Below, one piece after another: positions 27,770 through 37,143 of a stretch of DNA of 64,000 nucleotides. The notes beneath the pieces were generated by a model that made no database searches, was not told where the DNA came from, and was given only the letters and a program-made list of their open reading frames with translations. The translations under genes were made by a program, and so were the position numbers. Every line of letters starts with the position of its first letter. Positions within the stretch are counted from its first letter, which is position 1. The stretch comes from CPC320 sp002684375 (GTDB lineage Bacteria; Pseudomonadota; Alphaproteobacteria; Rhodobacterales; Rhodobacteraceae), in contig CBFIHZ010000002.1 in NCBI GenBank assembly GCA_965662545.1, forward strand, positions 1 to 64,000. The letters are read 5' to 3'.

Positions 27770-28134
27770 CGAACAACTCGAGTAGATGTCCGTGTGTGGA
27801 GCGTGATTTCAGTTCGGTTCATGAGGTATTCTGCTCTGATTCATGACGGATAGTAACAATAATCTGCTAAATTCAAACAATTAATTTCAAAAAACTTACC
27901 AGAACAAAGTGGTCGATCATTGCTTGCAATGCAATGCCGTCCTCTAAGAGAGTGGGTCTAAAGTAGGGCCTGTAGACGCGCTTGATTTCTGTTTATGGCA
28001 TGCGCATTGCTTACGGTAATATTGTGGCATGAATAATCATGTCCAGAAATAAAGAATGACTATAACATAACGAGTCCGAAATATTGTATGCCACTCTTTC
28101 AGTGTTTGTTGCTAAAAGTGTGGAACACCTAACA
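27770..28134. other. Intergenic, no gene seen
   Basis: AT-rich DNA between the transposase remnant and the end of the Na/Pi cotransporter gene. It contains no supported frame; the 5' end of the remnant may extend into it. Confidence 0.4.
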
Positions 28135-29799
28135 TCAAGTCACTGATTTGAGTACCAGTCGGGTTTCAAGTAATTGACCATTGCGCAGCAAGATGGGATC
28201 TGCAAGTGAGACGATCATGCGATTAAAATCTCGCAGGGCAGCCAAGGTTTCAAGATGCTGGTTGCTGCTGGCAAGACTGGTCTCGTCCCCATTGCGCACC
28301 CGTGCAAAATGGCGCTTTTTACTGCGGCTTTGAGATTTGACAAAATCGTCTTTTTCGAGAAAAAGCTGGCGCGCCCCTTCGACATCTTCTGAGATGAGAA
28401 GATCAAACGCCAAGGTCATATTGGCATTCATCCGCTCGTATGCCTGCAGCAATTCGGACCAACCGGCCTCAGAAAACCGCACCTCTTTTTGGGACCGTGC
28501 CAGCGCGACAGGCAACATACGCCGCAATACGATATCGCCGGCTGCATCGAGGTTGCTGGCATAATCAACCAATTCTGATACGATTTTTACATCTTTTTCC
28601 TGCATCTCTTGGGTGTTCATCTGCGCAAAATATTCCCGCAGGCGGCTCAACGCACTTGCAAGGTTGCGCCGTTGCGCCTTCATGTGTGCAAGGTCTGCCG
28701 GGCTTGGGTCAAACACTTTATTTGTCACCGGGCGGGCAAGGTTTTCAACGATATAACTCATTCTGTGCACTTCGCGGCGCAAGCATGCCATCGACAAACG
28801 TGGTGAATCGAGCACAGACATATCCAGCGCCGAGGCCGCCTGTGCGCCGTCTATTTGTGTATCGTCGGAAGCATCTTCGGCTATCAACTGCGTTAAAGGC
28901 GTCTCAAGTCGGCTTGCGAACGGCACAAAGAGTAACAGCAGCGTATTAAAGCCCAGATGTGCCAGCACCAGAGCCTGCGCATCTGAAACCCACCCGGACG
29001 CAACAGAAACATCGAAAAATTGTAACGCAATTGTGCATAATATTGCGGTGACACCCCGCGCGGCCAGATTGGCGGCTGCCAGCCTGCGGGCAGAAGCCTT
29101 CATGCTGCGGGTCAGCCAAACGGCCACCAAAGCCCCTCCGAGATTTGCGCCCAGTACCAGCGTGATACCAACCGCAAGCGGGAGCGCATCGATTGCTACC
29201 AAAACCACGCACATCAACACTGTAGCGACACTAGAATGCATCACCAACGCCAGCACCGCGCCGATTAAAAATGCGGTGACAGCGTCGTTTTCGAGGTAGA
29301 CTACCATCGCAGGCAGGAAATTACTGTCGCGTATTGGCTCAACGGTTTCTCTTAGAAAACGCAGGGCGAGCAAAATAAAGGCGACTCCCAACATTATGCG
29401 CCCGAGTTGTTTGTTTTTGCGCAGCTCAGCTTTGAGAAAAATCCAGCCACCCACGCCGATCAAAAGCGGCACCAGCCAGTCGATATTTAACGACAGCACC
29501 TGAACCACGATAGCCGATCCCAGATCAGCGCCTAAAATAAGCACAAGTCCTATGCCAAAAGGCAGCAAACCGCTGCTGGAAAAGCCAGCTGTCAATAGGG
29601 TTACGGCGGTGGCGCTTTGCAAAACAATCGCCAGAACAACGCCGGTGAGCATCGCCCTCAGTGCGCTTTGATTGCGGGTGATCAAGCGTTTGAAAGACGG
29701 ACCGTAAGCGCGCTCAATCCCCGTTTGCACCATGCGCACTGCATATAATAATAACATTGTTGCGCCAAATAGTGATGTCAGGAAGTAGAGAATGATCAT
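28135..29799 (-). CDS. Na/Pi cotransporter family protein
   Basis: A 554-residue inner-membrane protein of the type II sodium/phosphate symporter family. The two signature repeats are VLQSATAVTLLTAGFSSSG near residue 60 and VMHSSVATVLMCVVLVA near 190, each with the QSS/HSS motif that binds Na and phosphate. About eight to ten membrane segments fill residues 1-310. The C-terminal 230 residues are cytosolic, helical and PhoU-like. It starts 40 bases after the phosphodiesterase stop and should be the last gene of the ugp operon. It could take up phosphate or release excess phosphate freed from glycerophosphate. Confidence 0.88.
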   Translation of the reverse strand: MIILYFLTSLFGATMLLLYAVRMVQTGIERAYGPSFKRLITRNQSALRAMLTGVVLAIVLQSATAVTLLTAGFSSSGLLPFGIGLVLILGADLGSAIVVQVLSLNIDWLVPLLIGVGGWIFLKAELRKNKQLGRIMLGVAFILLALRFLRETVEPIRDSNFLPAMVVYLENDAVTAFLIGAVLALVMHSSVATVLMCVVLVAIDALPLAVGITLVLGANLGGALVAVWLTRSMKASARRLAAANLAARGVTAILCTIALQFFDVSVASGWVSDAQALVLAHLGFNTLLLLFVPFASRLETPLTQLIAEDASDDTQIDGAQAASALDMSVLDSPRLSMACLRREVHRMSYIVENLARPVTNKVFDPSPADLAHMKAQRRNLASALSRLREYFAQMNTQEMQEKDVKIVSELVDYASNLDAAGDIVLRRMLPVALARSQKEVRFSEAGWSELLQAYERMNANMTLAFDLLISEDVEGARQLFLEKDDFVKSQSRSKKRHFARVRNGDETSLASSNQHLETLAALRDFNRMIVSLADPILLRNGQLLETRLVLKSVT

Positions 29800-29839
29800 A
29801 ATGCGCGTTTTTTCCTTATTGGTTTTAATATGTTATGTT

Positions 29840-30646
29840 TCATGGCGAACTGAAAGGATGTGGCACGCTGCTATTGCCGAGGGTCACACAGGTGGTGCAA
29901 AACCCCTGATCCCAGTTGTGCAGGCTTAAGCCGCGCGGGGCGCTAGTGAAACCTGCCGGTGCGTCGGCGCGGTAATCGGCGGGAAAGGCGCTGCAGGTTG
30001 CCGGAGCAGAAATAGCCACTGCTTTGCCAATATTGCTAATAATTGTGCTGTGGACGTGACCACAAATTACGCGGATATCATTTGGCGCGGCGTTCAGAAT
30101 ATCGGCCAACGGTTGGGTGGCTGTCAGTCCGATTTGATCCATGAAAACCATCCCTGACGCAAAAGGTGGATGGTGCATGGCCAGCAATATCGGCTGAGTA
30201 TTTGCGGTGCTGATTGCCTGAGATAGAAATTTGAGATCGGCGTCATTCAGACCTCCCCCTCCTTGGCCTTCGATCAATGTGTCGAGCCCAATAATGCGCA
30301 GGTCTGCCAGATCATGGACCCAATTAATCTTGCCGCTTGGCGGTATTGTGGCCTTATCTTCAAAACAGTGTCGCATTGGGTCGCGCCGGTCGTGGTTGCC
30401 GGGTATCAGAAAATATGGGGCAGGTAGGCGCTGAATTTGTTGGCGGAACAACTGGTAACTTTCCGCATCGCCAGTGTCGGTGATATCCCCGGTGACAACC
30501 ACGGCATCAATGGGCCCGATTTTATGCCAGTCGGCAAGAAGCGTATCGATAGTATCAACCAGCAGAGCATAGGTGTTGAGCACACCCGATACCCGCTGCG
30601 GCGCGGGCAGAACATGCAAATCTGACAGTTGGATAATTCGGGACAC
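29840..30646 (-). CDS. Class III metallophosphodiesterase (GpdQ/CpdA-like)
   Basis: A 268-residue calcineurin-like phosphoesterase. All five metal blocks are present: LSDLHVLPA, VVTGDITDTGD, PGNHDRRDPM, MHHPPFASG and CGHVHSTI. This is the pattern of cAMP phosphodiesterase CpdA and glycerophosphodiesterase GpdQ. It begins at a GTG overlapping the last base of the ugpE stop, so it is tightly coupled to a glycerol-phosphate transporter. I therefore favour cleavage of imported glycerophosphodiesters over cAMP signalling. There is no signal peptide, so it acts in the cytosol after uptake. Confidence 0.85.
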   Translation of the reverse strand: MSRIIQLSDLHVLPAPQRVSGVLNTYALLVDTIDTLLADWHKIGPIDAVVVTGDITDTGDAESYQLFRQQIQRLPAPYFLIPGNHDRRDPMRHCFEDKATIPPSGKINWVHDLADLRIIGLDTLIEGQGGGGLNDADLKFLSQAISTANTQPILLAMHHPPFASGMVFMDQIGLTATQPLADILNAAPNDIRVICGHVHSTIISNIGKAVAISAPATCSAFPADYRADAPAGFTSAPRGLSLHNWDQGFCTTCVTLGNSSVPHPFSSP

Positions 30647-31455
30647 TATTTAATGCCTGTGCGTAAAAATGCTTGAACAAATTGTCGTTGGAAAATTAAG
30701 AACGTGATCAGAAGTGGGGCAATTGACATGAGCGTTGCTGCCGAAATGATGGAGATATCAACGCCGTTTTCGGGGGCGCCAAAAATCGATAAACCAACCG
30801 TAAGCGGGCGCGTATCTTCAGAATTTGTAACAATAAGTGGCCATAAAAAATTATTCCAATGGGTAGAGACTGAAACCAGAGCATAGGCCAGATAAGTTGG
30901 TTTTGCCAGAGGGACGTAAACTTTAAGTAAAATCCCAAACCAGCTGCAACCTTCGATCCGAGCGGCTTCGTGCAATTCGATGGGAACAGATTTAAAGGCC
31001 TGCCGCATTAAAAAGATGCCAAAAGCGCTGGCCATATAAGGCATGCCTACGCCCAGAACACTGTCGAACAGCCCGAGCCGCGACACCATGGCATAGTTTT
31101 CGACAATCAACACCTCGGGCAGAATAAATAGCTGCAATAACACCAAAATAAACACCAAATCCTTACCGGGGAAATTCACTTGTGCGAAGGCAAACCCTGC
31201 CAGAGTGGTGATAATAAACTGGCCGATCAGCACCACGGTGACCAAAACAAACGTGTTGCGGAAGTACTTCAGCCAAGGGGCACCCTCCCAAGCTATGCGA
31301 AAATTATCCAAGGTCCAGCTTGATGTGAGGTTGAAATTAACGGCATCCGACGTGGTGTGAAATGCGGCCCAAAAGGCAAATAGTAAAGGGGCCACCCAAA
31401 TCACAGCCAGCAATATTGCCCCAAAGTTATCAAGATATTGGTAAAGCCGGTTCAT
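30646..31455 (-). CDS. ugpE: Glycerol-3-phosphate-type ABC transporter permease
   Basis: A 269-residue MalG-family permease with about six helices. The EAA loop reads ELHEAARIEGCSWFGILLKVYVPL and is followed by TYLAYALVSVSTHWNNFLWPL, typical of UgpE. Its ATG overlaps the ugpA stop by 4 bases (ATGA), and the downstream phosphodiesterase overlaps its own stop by one base. It forms the membrane channel with UgpA. Confidence 0.88.
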   Translation of the reverse strand: MNRLYQYLDNFGAILLAVIWVAPLLFAFWAAFHTTSDAVNFNLTSSWTLDNFRIAWEGAPWLKYFRNTFVLVTVVLIGQFIITTLAGFAFAQVNFPGKDLVFILVLLQLFILPEVLIVENYAMVSRLGLFDSVLGVGMPYMASAFGIFLMRQAFKSVPIELHEAARIEGCSWFGILLKVYVPLAKPTYLAYALVSVSTHWNNFLWPLIVTNSEDTRPLTVGLSIFGAPENGVDISIISAATLMSIAPLLITFLIFQRQFVQAFLRTGIK

Positions 31456-32345
31456 TGGTAATGCGTCCTTTTTTCCATATAGAAAAACTGGATCGCGGCC
31501 ACAATGCCAAGCGCAAGCAAGACCAGAATGGTCAGCGCTGCGGCGTGAGGCGCATCAAAGAATGCAAAAGCCATCTCCCAGATGTAATATAAGATCAACT
31601 TTGAGGCATCTGACGGCCCCCCCTTGGTCAGGATAAACAGATGATCGATAAGTTTGACCGAATTGATCAGGGCGTTGACCATGATAAATAGTGTGGTCGG
31701 CATCAGCAGTGGCAACACAATGCGCGTTGTGTAAGTCCAGCGACTGGCGCCCTCGATATCGGCAGCCTCTTTGAGATCGGTGGGGATGGTTTGAAGTGCA
31801 GCCAGATAAAAAATCATAAAAAAGCCGGCTTCTTTCCAAATCGTCACGATGATCACCGCCCAAAGCGCGGTTTCGGGTTGTCCCAGCCAATTGACCGAAG
31901 GCAGACCAAACAGCGCACCAATTTGGTCCAGAACCCCAAAGCCGGGTGTGTAGAAGAACAGCCAAAGGTTTGCCGCCGCAATCATTGGCAAAACTGTAGG
32001 CGTGAAATAGGCAGTGCGAACAAAGCCACGGGCCGAAATTTTGGAATTGGCCCAAAGTGCCATGGCCAATGCGAAAAAGATCGACACAGGTATGGTGATG
32101 CCCGCATAGAGAAGATTGTTTTTGACCACCAACCAAAAGGTCGGATCCTGCATCAGATCAAGATAGTTTTCGGAGCCGACAAATTCGCTTGGTTTGCGCC
32201 GTGTGCCACGGGAAAACAGGCTTGACCAAAGCGTCGCAAGCGAAGGGTAGAAGGCAAAAAATGTTAACAAAAGCGCAGCCGGGCTGAGCAAAAGCCAGCC
32301 GTAAATGGCTTGGCGGCGGTGTTCAAGGTTGGCAGGTTTGCGCAT
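31452..32345 (-). CDS. ugpA: Glycerol-3-phosphate-type ABC transporter permease
   Basis: A 297-residue MalF-family permease with six predicted helices starting at YGWLLLSPAALLLTFFAFYP. The cytoplasmic EAA loop is DLKEAADIEGASRWTYTTRI. UgpA-type features are the WSSLFSRG segment and the NLWLFFYTPGFGVLDQ region. It is separated from ugpB by about 70 bases holding a long hairpin and is coupled to ugpE downstream. The operon context, with ugpB, ugpC and a GlpR-type regulator, supports sn-glycerol-3-phosphate or glycerophosphodiesters as cargo. Confidence 0.88.
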   Translation of the reverse strand: MRKPANLEHRRQAIYGWLLLSPAALLLTFFAFYPSLATLWSSLFSRGTRRKPSEFVGSENYLDLMQDPTFWLVVKNNLLYAGITIPVSIFFALAMALWANSKISARGFVRTAYFTPTVLPMIAAANLWLFFYTPGFGVLDQIGALFGLPSVNWLGQPETALWAVIIVTIWKEAGFFMIFYLAALQTIPTDLKEAADIEGASRWTYTTRIVLPLLMPTTLFIMVNALINSVKLIDHLFILTKGGPSDASKLILYYIWEMAFAFFDAPHAAALTILVLLALGIVAAIQFFYMEKRTHYQ

Positions 32346-32376
32346 TATACAAATGAATTTCTTTAGAGGTCCGAGA

Positions 32377-32405
32377 CGGGCACCGGCATGGTATGCCGGT
32401 GCCCG
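32377..32405 (-). terminator. Intercistronic hairpin between ugpB and ugpA
   Basis: Perfect 13-bp stem CGGGCACCGGCAT (32377-32389) with ATGCCGGTGCCCG (32393-32405) and a 3-base loop. No T-run follows on the minus strand, so it is more likely an RNA stabiliser for the ugpB message than a full terminator. Confidence 0.65.
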
Positions 32406-32413
32406 ATGGGATT

Positions 32414-33676
32414 TTATTGATAGGCTTTCAGCAACCGCTTGGCCGCCGCTTGCGCATCACCCAGTGCATCTGCAGGTGATTTGGCCCCGGTCAGCGCGGA
32501 TTGGATAGCGTTGTTCAAACCATCACGAACGCGGGCGGTCTCAAAGGTTGAGAACTCGGCGACCGCGTGCTGCAGTTGATTACGGGCCACCAAGGCGGGT
32601 GGGAACGACGCGGTATAGGCTTTCAGAGCCTCGGTTTCATAGGCTGCTTGAGACACGCCCATATAGCCTGTTGCGATCGACCACGCCGCCGCCTGCTCGG
32701 GTGCGGTCATATATTTGATCAGTTTCAGGGCTGCTGCTTTTTCCGCGTCGCTTGTGTCTTTGAACAGATAGAAGTTGCCCCCACCGGTGGGTGAACCAAG
32801 CCGCTCGTTTCCGGGCAACATTGCCACACCGAAATCAAATGATGCGTTTTTCTTAACTGCGGTCAGATTGCCCGTAGAGTGCCACATCATTGCGGTTTGA
32901 CCTTCTAAGAATGCTTGGCGCAACGTGCCCCACTCAACAGTGCCAGTGGGCATGATGCCATGTTCTGTCGACAGTGATTTCCAAAACTCGAGCGTATCAA
33001 CCACTTTGGGGTCGTCAAAATATGTGGTGAGACCATCGCCGGCCATCAGCTCTTTGCCATTCTGGATCGCAAGCGCCTGGAACATCCAATAGGGGTATCC
33101 GGTAGACGGGATCATTAGCCCGTGGGTACCGTCTTTGGTCAGGGTTTTACCCATTGAGATCAGCTCGTCCCATGTTGTGGGTGCTTTTTCCGGATCAAGC
33201 CCCGCGGCCCGGAACATATCTTTGTTGTAATAGGCCACAATTGTCGATCTCTGGAACGGAACGCCCCAGGTCTTGCCTTCGATTGTGCCGTTGGCCATTA
33301 GCGCGGGGTAGAAACCGCTCAGCCAGGCTTTTTCGGCATCGCTGCTGACCACATCATCGAACGGCACAACCAGATCTTGTTCGATCAGGTCATAGGCATC
33401 GATTGAGAACATCACCGCCAGTTGCGCTGGCTCGCCAGAGTTCAGCGCGGACAACGCGCGCACACGTGTGTCATCATAATTACCGGAATAGATGGCATTG
33501 ACTTTGATGTCGGGGTTTGCGGCTTCAAAGCCGGCGACGATCCCGTCGACCACTGTGGTCAGTGATCCGCCAACCGCGATGGGATAATACATCGTCAGCT
33601 CGGTCTCGGCCTTGGCCGGGAGCGCAAGACTGAGCGCCCCTGACAAGACCACGGCTAAATGTTTTGTAAAAGACAT
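32414..33676 (-). CDS. ugpB: Glycerol-3-phosphate-type ABC substrate-binding protein
   Basis: A 420-residue periplasmic binding protein with a signal peptide (KHLAVVLSGALSLALPAKA, cut before ETEL). UgpB-like features are LTMYYPIAVGGSLTTVVDGI, FEAANPDIKVNAIYSGNYDD, FSIDAYDLIEQDL and GVPFQRSTIVAYYNKDMFRA. UgpB captures sn-glycerol-3-phosphate and its diesters. A GGAGG site lies before the ATG. It is followed by a strong hairpin before ugpA, consistent with higher expression of the binding protein. Confidence 0.88.
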   Translation of the reverse strand: MSFTKHLAVVLSGALSLALPAKAETELTMYYPIAVGGSLTTVVDGIVAGFEAANPDIKVNAIYSGNYDDTRVRALSALNSGEPAQLAVMFSIDAYDLIEQDLVVPFDDVVSSDAEKAWLSGFYPALMANGTIEGKTWGVPFQRSTIVAYYNKDMFRAAGLDPEKAPTTWDELISMGKTLTKDGTHGLMIPSTGYPYWMFQALAIQNGKELMAGDGLTTYFDDPKVVDTLEFWKSLSTEHGIMPTGTVEWGTLRQAFLEGQTAMMWHSTGNLTAVKKNASFDFGVAMLPGNERLGSPTGGGNFYLFKDTSDAEKAAALKLIKYMTAPEQAAAWSIATGYMGVSQAAYETEALKAYTASFPPALVARNQLQHAVAEFSTFETARVRDGLNNAIQSALTGAKSPADALGDAQAAAKRLLKAYQ

Positions 33677-33765
33677 ATGTTCCTCCAGTTTTTGTACGTT
33701 CTGTTTTGTGTGTTATTGGTCGTTGCGCGCCACTGGTACCTGTGGCGTTCTTGGTTGTTTATTCT

Positions 33766-34779
33766 TCATAGTCGCTCTCCGAATTCATCAAAGATATGAA
33801 TATCTTGATCCTCAAAGGTGATCCCGACTGTCTGTCCCTGTTCGATGTGTTGCAGCCCTGGTAACTTCAATGTCAGCCCCTTGGCTTTCAGATGCTCCAA
33901 CCCGATAAAAGTCTCGGCGCCTAAAAATTCGATATCGGTAACGCTACACTGCAGGCGCCCTGCGCCAGATGTGGCAAGCTTGATATGCTCGGCCCGAATG
34001 CCAAGGGTGTGGGTCGCACCAAAGCCCACCACCGCGTTGCCTTGGATCAAAGCCATTGGAGGCGCGCCGATAAACTCGGCAACAAAGGTGTTATTTGGGG
34101 CATTATACAGTTGCTCCGGCGTGCCCGTTTGCTGGATATGACCGTCTTTCATTAAAACGACGGTATCGGCCATGCTCATGGCTTCTGTCTGATCATGGGT
34201 GACATACACAACGGTCATGCCCAGCTCTTTCTGCAGCTTTTTTATGTCTTTGCGGACGGAATGGCGCAGTTTGGCATCTAGGTTCGACAGCGGCTCATCC
34301 ATCAGGCAAAGCGGCTGTCCAGCCACGATCGCCCGCGCCAGTGCAACGCGTTGGCGCTGGCCGCCCGAAAGTGCCGCTGGTTTGCGGCTTTCATAGTCGC
34401 GCAGGCCGGTGATTTCGAGCGCCCGATGCAGTTTTTCAATACGTTCCGCCTTAGGGACCCGCCGTACCTTCATGCCAAACATCACGTTTTCAGCCACTGA
34501 CAGATGCGGAAACAGCGCGTAGGATTGAAACACCATCGACAGGTTGCGATCAGAGGCCGCACTGTCTGTAATGTCAGTTCCTTCGATGGTAATTTGCCCT
34601 TCATCGGGAATTTCCAACCCCGCCAACAGACGCAGCGTGGTGGATTTGCCGCAGCCCGAAGGCCCAAGCAGTGCCACAAAGGCCCCGCGTGGAATATCAA
34701 GATTGATGTCCTCGACACCCAGCGCGCCATCCCAACGTTTGGCGATGCCTTTCAGACTAACAAACGGAGTGGTATTCAT
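33766..34779 (-). CDS. ugpC: Glycerol-3-phosphate-type ABC transporter ATP-binding protein
   Basis: A 337-residue ATPase of the MalK/UgpC class. Walker A GPSGCGKST, signature LSGGQRQRVALARAI, Walker B PLCLMDEPLSNLD and switch VYVTHDQTEAMSMAD are intact. The C-terminal 100 residues form the TOBE regulatory domain (LGIRAEHIKL, TDIEFLGAETFIG). Here ugpC comes before ugpB, unlike the ugpBAEC order of E. coli. Its start overlaps the regulator stop by 4 bases (ATGA). Confidence 0.9.
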   Translation of the reverse strand: MNTTPFVSLKGIAKRWDGALGVEDINLDIPRGAFVALLGPSGCGKSTTLRLLAGLEIPDEGQITIEGTDITDSAASDRNLSMVFQSYALFPHLSVAENVMFGMKVRRVPKAERIEKLHRALEITGLRDYESRKPAALSGGQRQRVALARAIVAGQPLCLMDEPLSNLDAKLRHSVRKDIKKLQKELGMTVVYVTHDQTEAMSMADTVVLMKDGHIQQTGTPEQLYNAPNNTFVAEFIGAPPMALIQGNAVVGFGATHTLGIRAEHIKLATSGAGRLQCSVTDIEFLGAETFIGLEHLKAKGLTLKLPGLQHIEQGQTVGITFEDQDIHIFDEFGERL

Positions 34780-35555
34780 AGCTGTGGAACTCCGACAATT
34801 TCTATCTGGTCGTGCAGGCTTTTCAGAATGGGTGAAAAGATGTTTTCAGGTACACAATCCACCAAAACTTGATCAACCTGTGAAATATGGCCACCAACTG
34901 CAGGCGCTGACCGGCCGAATTTGCTGCTGTCTGTTACCAATATAGAGGTTCGACAATTCTGTCTGATCGCCTCTCGGGTGCGCACTTCGCTGTTGTGGAA
35001 GTCAAGCATCGCGCCATCCTCGGCAATGCCTGCGACACCGAATATGCCAAAGTCAGCCCGATAATTTGAAAAGATTGAAACCGCCTCTTCGCTTTGGATG
35101 TCGCGGTCGGGGAGCCGCATTTCACCCCCGGGTAGAATAATCCTGTTGGTCATTTCATGGCTGAGAGCCATAGCGGCATTCAGGTTGTTCGTCACAATGG
35201 TCAGGTGTTTTTTATCGCGCAAAGCGTCCGCCACCATCATTGGAGTGGTGCCGATTGAGATGAAAATTGTAACATTATCGGGAATTTTCCGGGCGGCATT
35301 AACTGCGACAGCGCGTTTGCCTTCTAAGTTTGTTGTGCTTCGCTGTTGATAGGTGGTGTTGAGTTGTTGTTCAAATAACTCCGCCCCACCGTGGCGGCGC
35401 CTCAACTGGTTATCATCGCACAGATGGTTGATGTCACGGCGAATGGTTTGCCCAGAGACCGCAAGTTTTTCCGCCAGCAGTTCTACTGAAACAATTTTCA
35501 TCTGTCGCGTCAAATCCATGATCTGATTGCGTCGATGTATTTTCTTTTGCGACAC
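34776..35555 (-). CDS. DeoR/GlpR family transcriptional regulator
   Basis: A 259-residue repressor. The N-terminal winged helix reads RRNQIMDLTRQMKIVSVELL, AEKLAVSGQTIRRDINHL with the RRRHGGAEL wing. The C-terminal sugar-phosphate sensor has ISIGTTPMMVADAL, LTIVTNNLNAAMAL and FGVAGIAEDGAMLDF. GlpR members respond to glycerol-3-phosphate. It is the first gene of the ugp operon, and a perfect palindrome at 35574-35587 lies 18 bases upstream, pointing to autoregulation by the imported ligand instead of the phosphate-starvation PhoB control of E. coli ugp. Confidence 0.88.
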   Translation of the reverse strand: MSQKKIHRRNQIMDLTRQMKIVSVELLAEKLAVSGQTIRRDINHLCDDNQLRRRHGGAELFEQQLNTTYQQRSTTNLEGKRAVAVNAARKIPDNVTIFISIGTTPMMVADALRDKKHLTIVTNNLNAAMALSHEMTNRIILPGGEMRLPDRDIQSEEAVSIFSNYRADFGIFGVAGIAEDGAMLDFHNSEVRTREAIRQNCRTSILVTDSSKFGRSAPAVGGHISQVDQVLVDCVPENIFSPILKSLHDQIEIVGVPQL

Positions 35556-36073
35556 TCAAGAATCTTTCAAATTTGTTCAATTGAACATACATTTTGTCAT
35601 AATAATGTAAATACGAAAATTTTAAGCGGAAAACTGGCAATTATTACCTTAATTCTCCAAAAAATATGTTCATTTAAAAACAATCTGTTAAAAGGTTTTC
35701 TGGGCGCAGCGTTCGTGTGTATGGCCTATGACCGGGACGCTGTTTGTTAAAAAATGTTGTGGTTTTATCTGAAAACCGTGATGGCTTGGCTTTCGTGAGA
35801 CGGTTCGGTTGGTGGTGTACTGAATGCAATGTTCCATGAGGCTGAGCGTATTTTTTTTAAAAAATAATCACTGGGTCTATTGGCATCTTGTCGTTTTGCC
35901 TGCACGCTCTTTAAGTGTGCTTTGTCGCTCTCGGCTGTTGAAAACGCACCTTTTGAAAAACACTTCGGTATCAGGCGTTGTTGTTGCGATCGCTGGCAGA
36001 GCTGTCAGGCGCCGCTGTGAAAAGACCGGAGATGATAATAGGCCGGACTGGCCTTGGTGAAAGCGAGTAATCT
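35556..36073. other. Divergent intergenic region with ugp promoter
   Basis: About 520 bases between the ugp operon and the plus-strand DMT exporter. It holds the predicted GlpR operator and a half-site. Otherwise it is AT-rich, with no supported gene. Confidence 0.5.
35574..35587. promoter_or_regulatory. Predicted GlpR-type operator
   Basis: Perfect 14-base palindrome TGTTCAATTGAACA just upstream of the regulator. On the minus strand it reads TATGTTCAATTGAACA, close to the GlpR operator pattern TATGTTC-n-GAACA known in enterobacteria. A further TATGTTCA half-site is at 35665-35672. Confidence 0.65.
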
Positions 36074-36976
36074 GTGCCGATTGATGCCCCAGACATAAAG
36101 GTCGTGCCCCGCCGTGCCTATGCTATGTGGTTGATGGTTGTGGGGTCTGTATTAATCAGCTTTACCGGTCTGGTCATCCGCAACATGGAAGCCGCAACCG
36201 CCTTACACGTGAATTTTTATCGTGCTATCGCCTTTATGGCGGCCGTTCTTTTAGTGATGTTCATCCGCTACCGGCGAGAGACCGGTCACCAGATTATACG
36301 GGTCGGACGTCCCGGTTTATTGGCTGGCGCATTACTGGCGGCTGCTGGGATATGCGTGCTGCAGGCGATAACAAATACAACGGTTGCGGCAACGCTGTTT
36401 ATTTGCAGCGCCATTCCTTTTATTACCGCCGCCTTTGCTTGGGTGTTTCTCCGTGAGACACCGCAAAAATCGACGTTGATCACCATGTGCGTGGCGGCAT
36501 TGGGGGTTTTTATAATGATTTCAGGCGGGTCAGGCAGCGGATCGATTTACGGGAACCTGCTGGCGCTGATGACCGCACTTTGTTTTTCGGGGTTTGCGGT
36601 GGTGGTGCGTCGTTACCGCAATGTGGAAATGTTGCCCGCCCTGTTGATTTCAGGCGCGATCATTGCTGCTGTCACGCTGCCGCTACTCTGGGGGCAGTTG
36701 GCGGTGCCTTGGCGGGATGTCATTTGGTGCTTTATGTTGGGTGGGTTCATTTCGGCCCTGCCCAATGTTCTGTTTATCATCGCCTCGCGGCATCTGGTCG
36801 CGGCCGAGCTTACTTTGTTTATGTTGCTGGAATTTGCTTTGGGGCCGGTTTGGGTTTGGCTGTTCATCAATGAAATTCCTGCGCGCTGGACCGTGATCGG
36901 CGGGTCTTTGGTTGTTGGGTCGGTTCTGTGTCGCGTGATGTTCGAGTTGCGTCAGAACCGCCATATCCAAAGCTGA
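36074..36976 (+). CDS. DMT family transporter (EamA)
   Basis: A 300-residue inner-membrane protein with ten hydrophobic helices and two EamA repeats (first beginning VVGSVLISFTGLVIRNMEAA, second SIYGNLLALMTALCFSGFAV). Each repeat has the conserved loop near helix 4 (ICSAIPFITAAFAWVFLRE; FMLLEFALGPVWVWLFINE). These drug/metabolite exporters release amino acids, metabolites or toxins. The GTG start at 36074 has a weak ribosome site; no better start lies nearby. It stands alone, convergent with the sulfolactate transporter gene. Confidence 0.85.
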   Translation: MPIDAPDIKVVPRRAYAMWLMVVGSVLISFTGLVIRNMEAATALHVNFYRAIAFMAAVLLVMFIRYRRETGHQIIRVGRPGLLAGALLAAAGICVLQAITNTTVAATLFICSAIPFITAAFAWVFLRETPQKSTLITMCVAALGVFIMISGGSGSGSIYGNLLALMTALCFSGFAVVVRRYRNVEMLPALLISGAIIAAVTLPLLWGQLAVPWRDVIWCFMLGGFISALPNVLFIIASRHLVAAELTLFMLLEFALGPVWVWLFINEIPARWTVIGGSLVVGSVLCRVMFELRQNRHIQS

Positions 36977-37143
36977 TATGTCAGCTCTCTGGGGCAAAAA
37001 GGGTTCGGAGAGGGCGCACAGACACCCCTTCGAGTAAAGCCGGCGTCTGCCCATCTCACACTTTCGGTGATATGCTCCTAAATCAGCACTCAACGCCCGA
37101 AATATTCAAGGTAAGCCGCTGGATACCAGTGGGCTGTGTCCGG

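Noticed and set aside
31555..32136. 193-codon minus-strand frame inside the ugpA gene
   Set aside because: It is a shadow frame; the MalF-type permease in the other frame explains the DNA.
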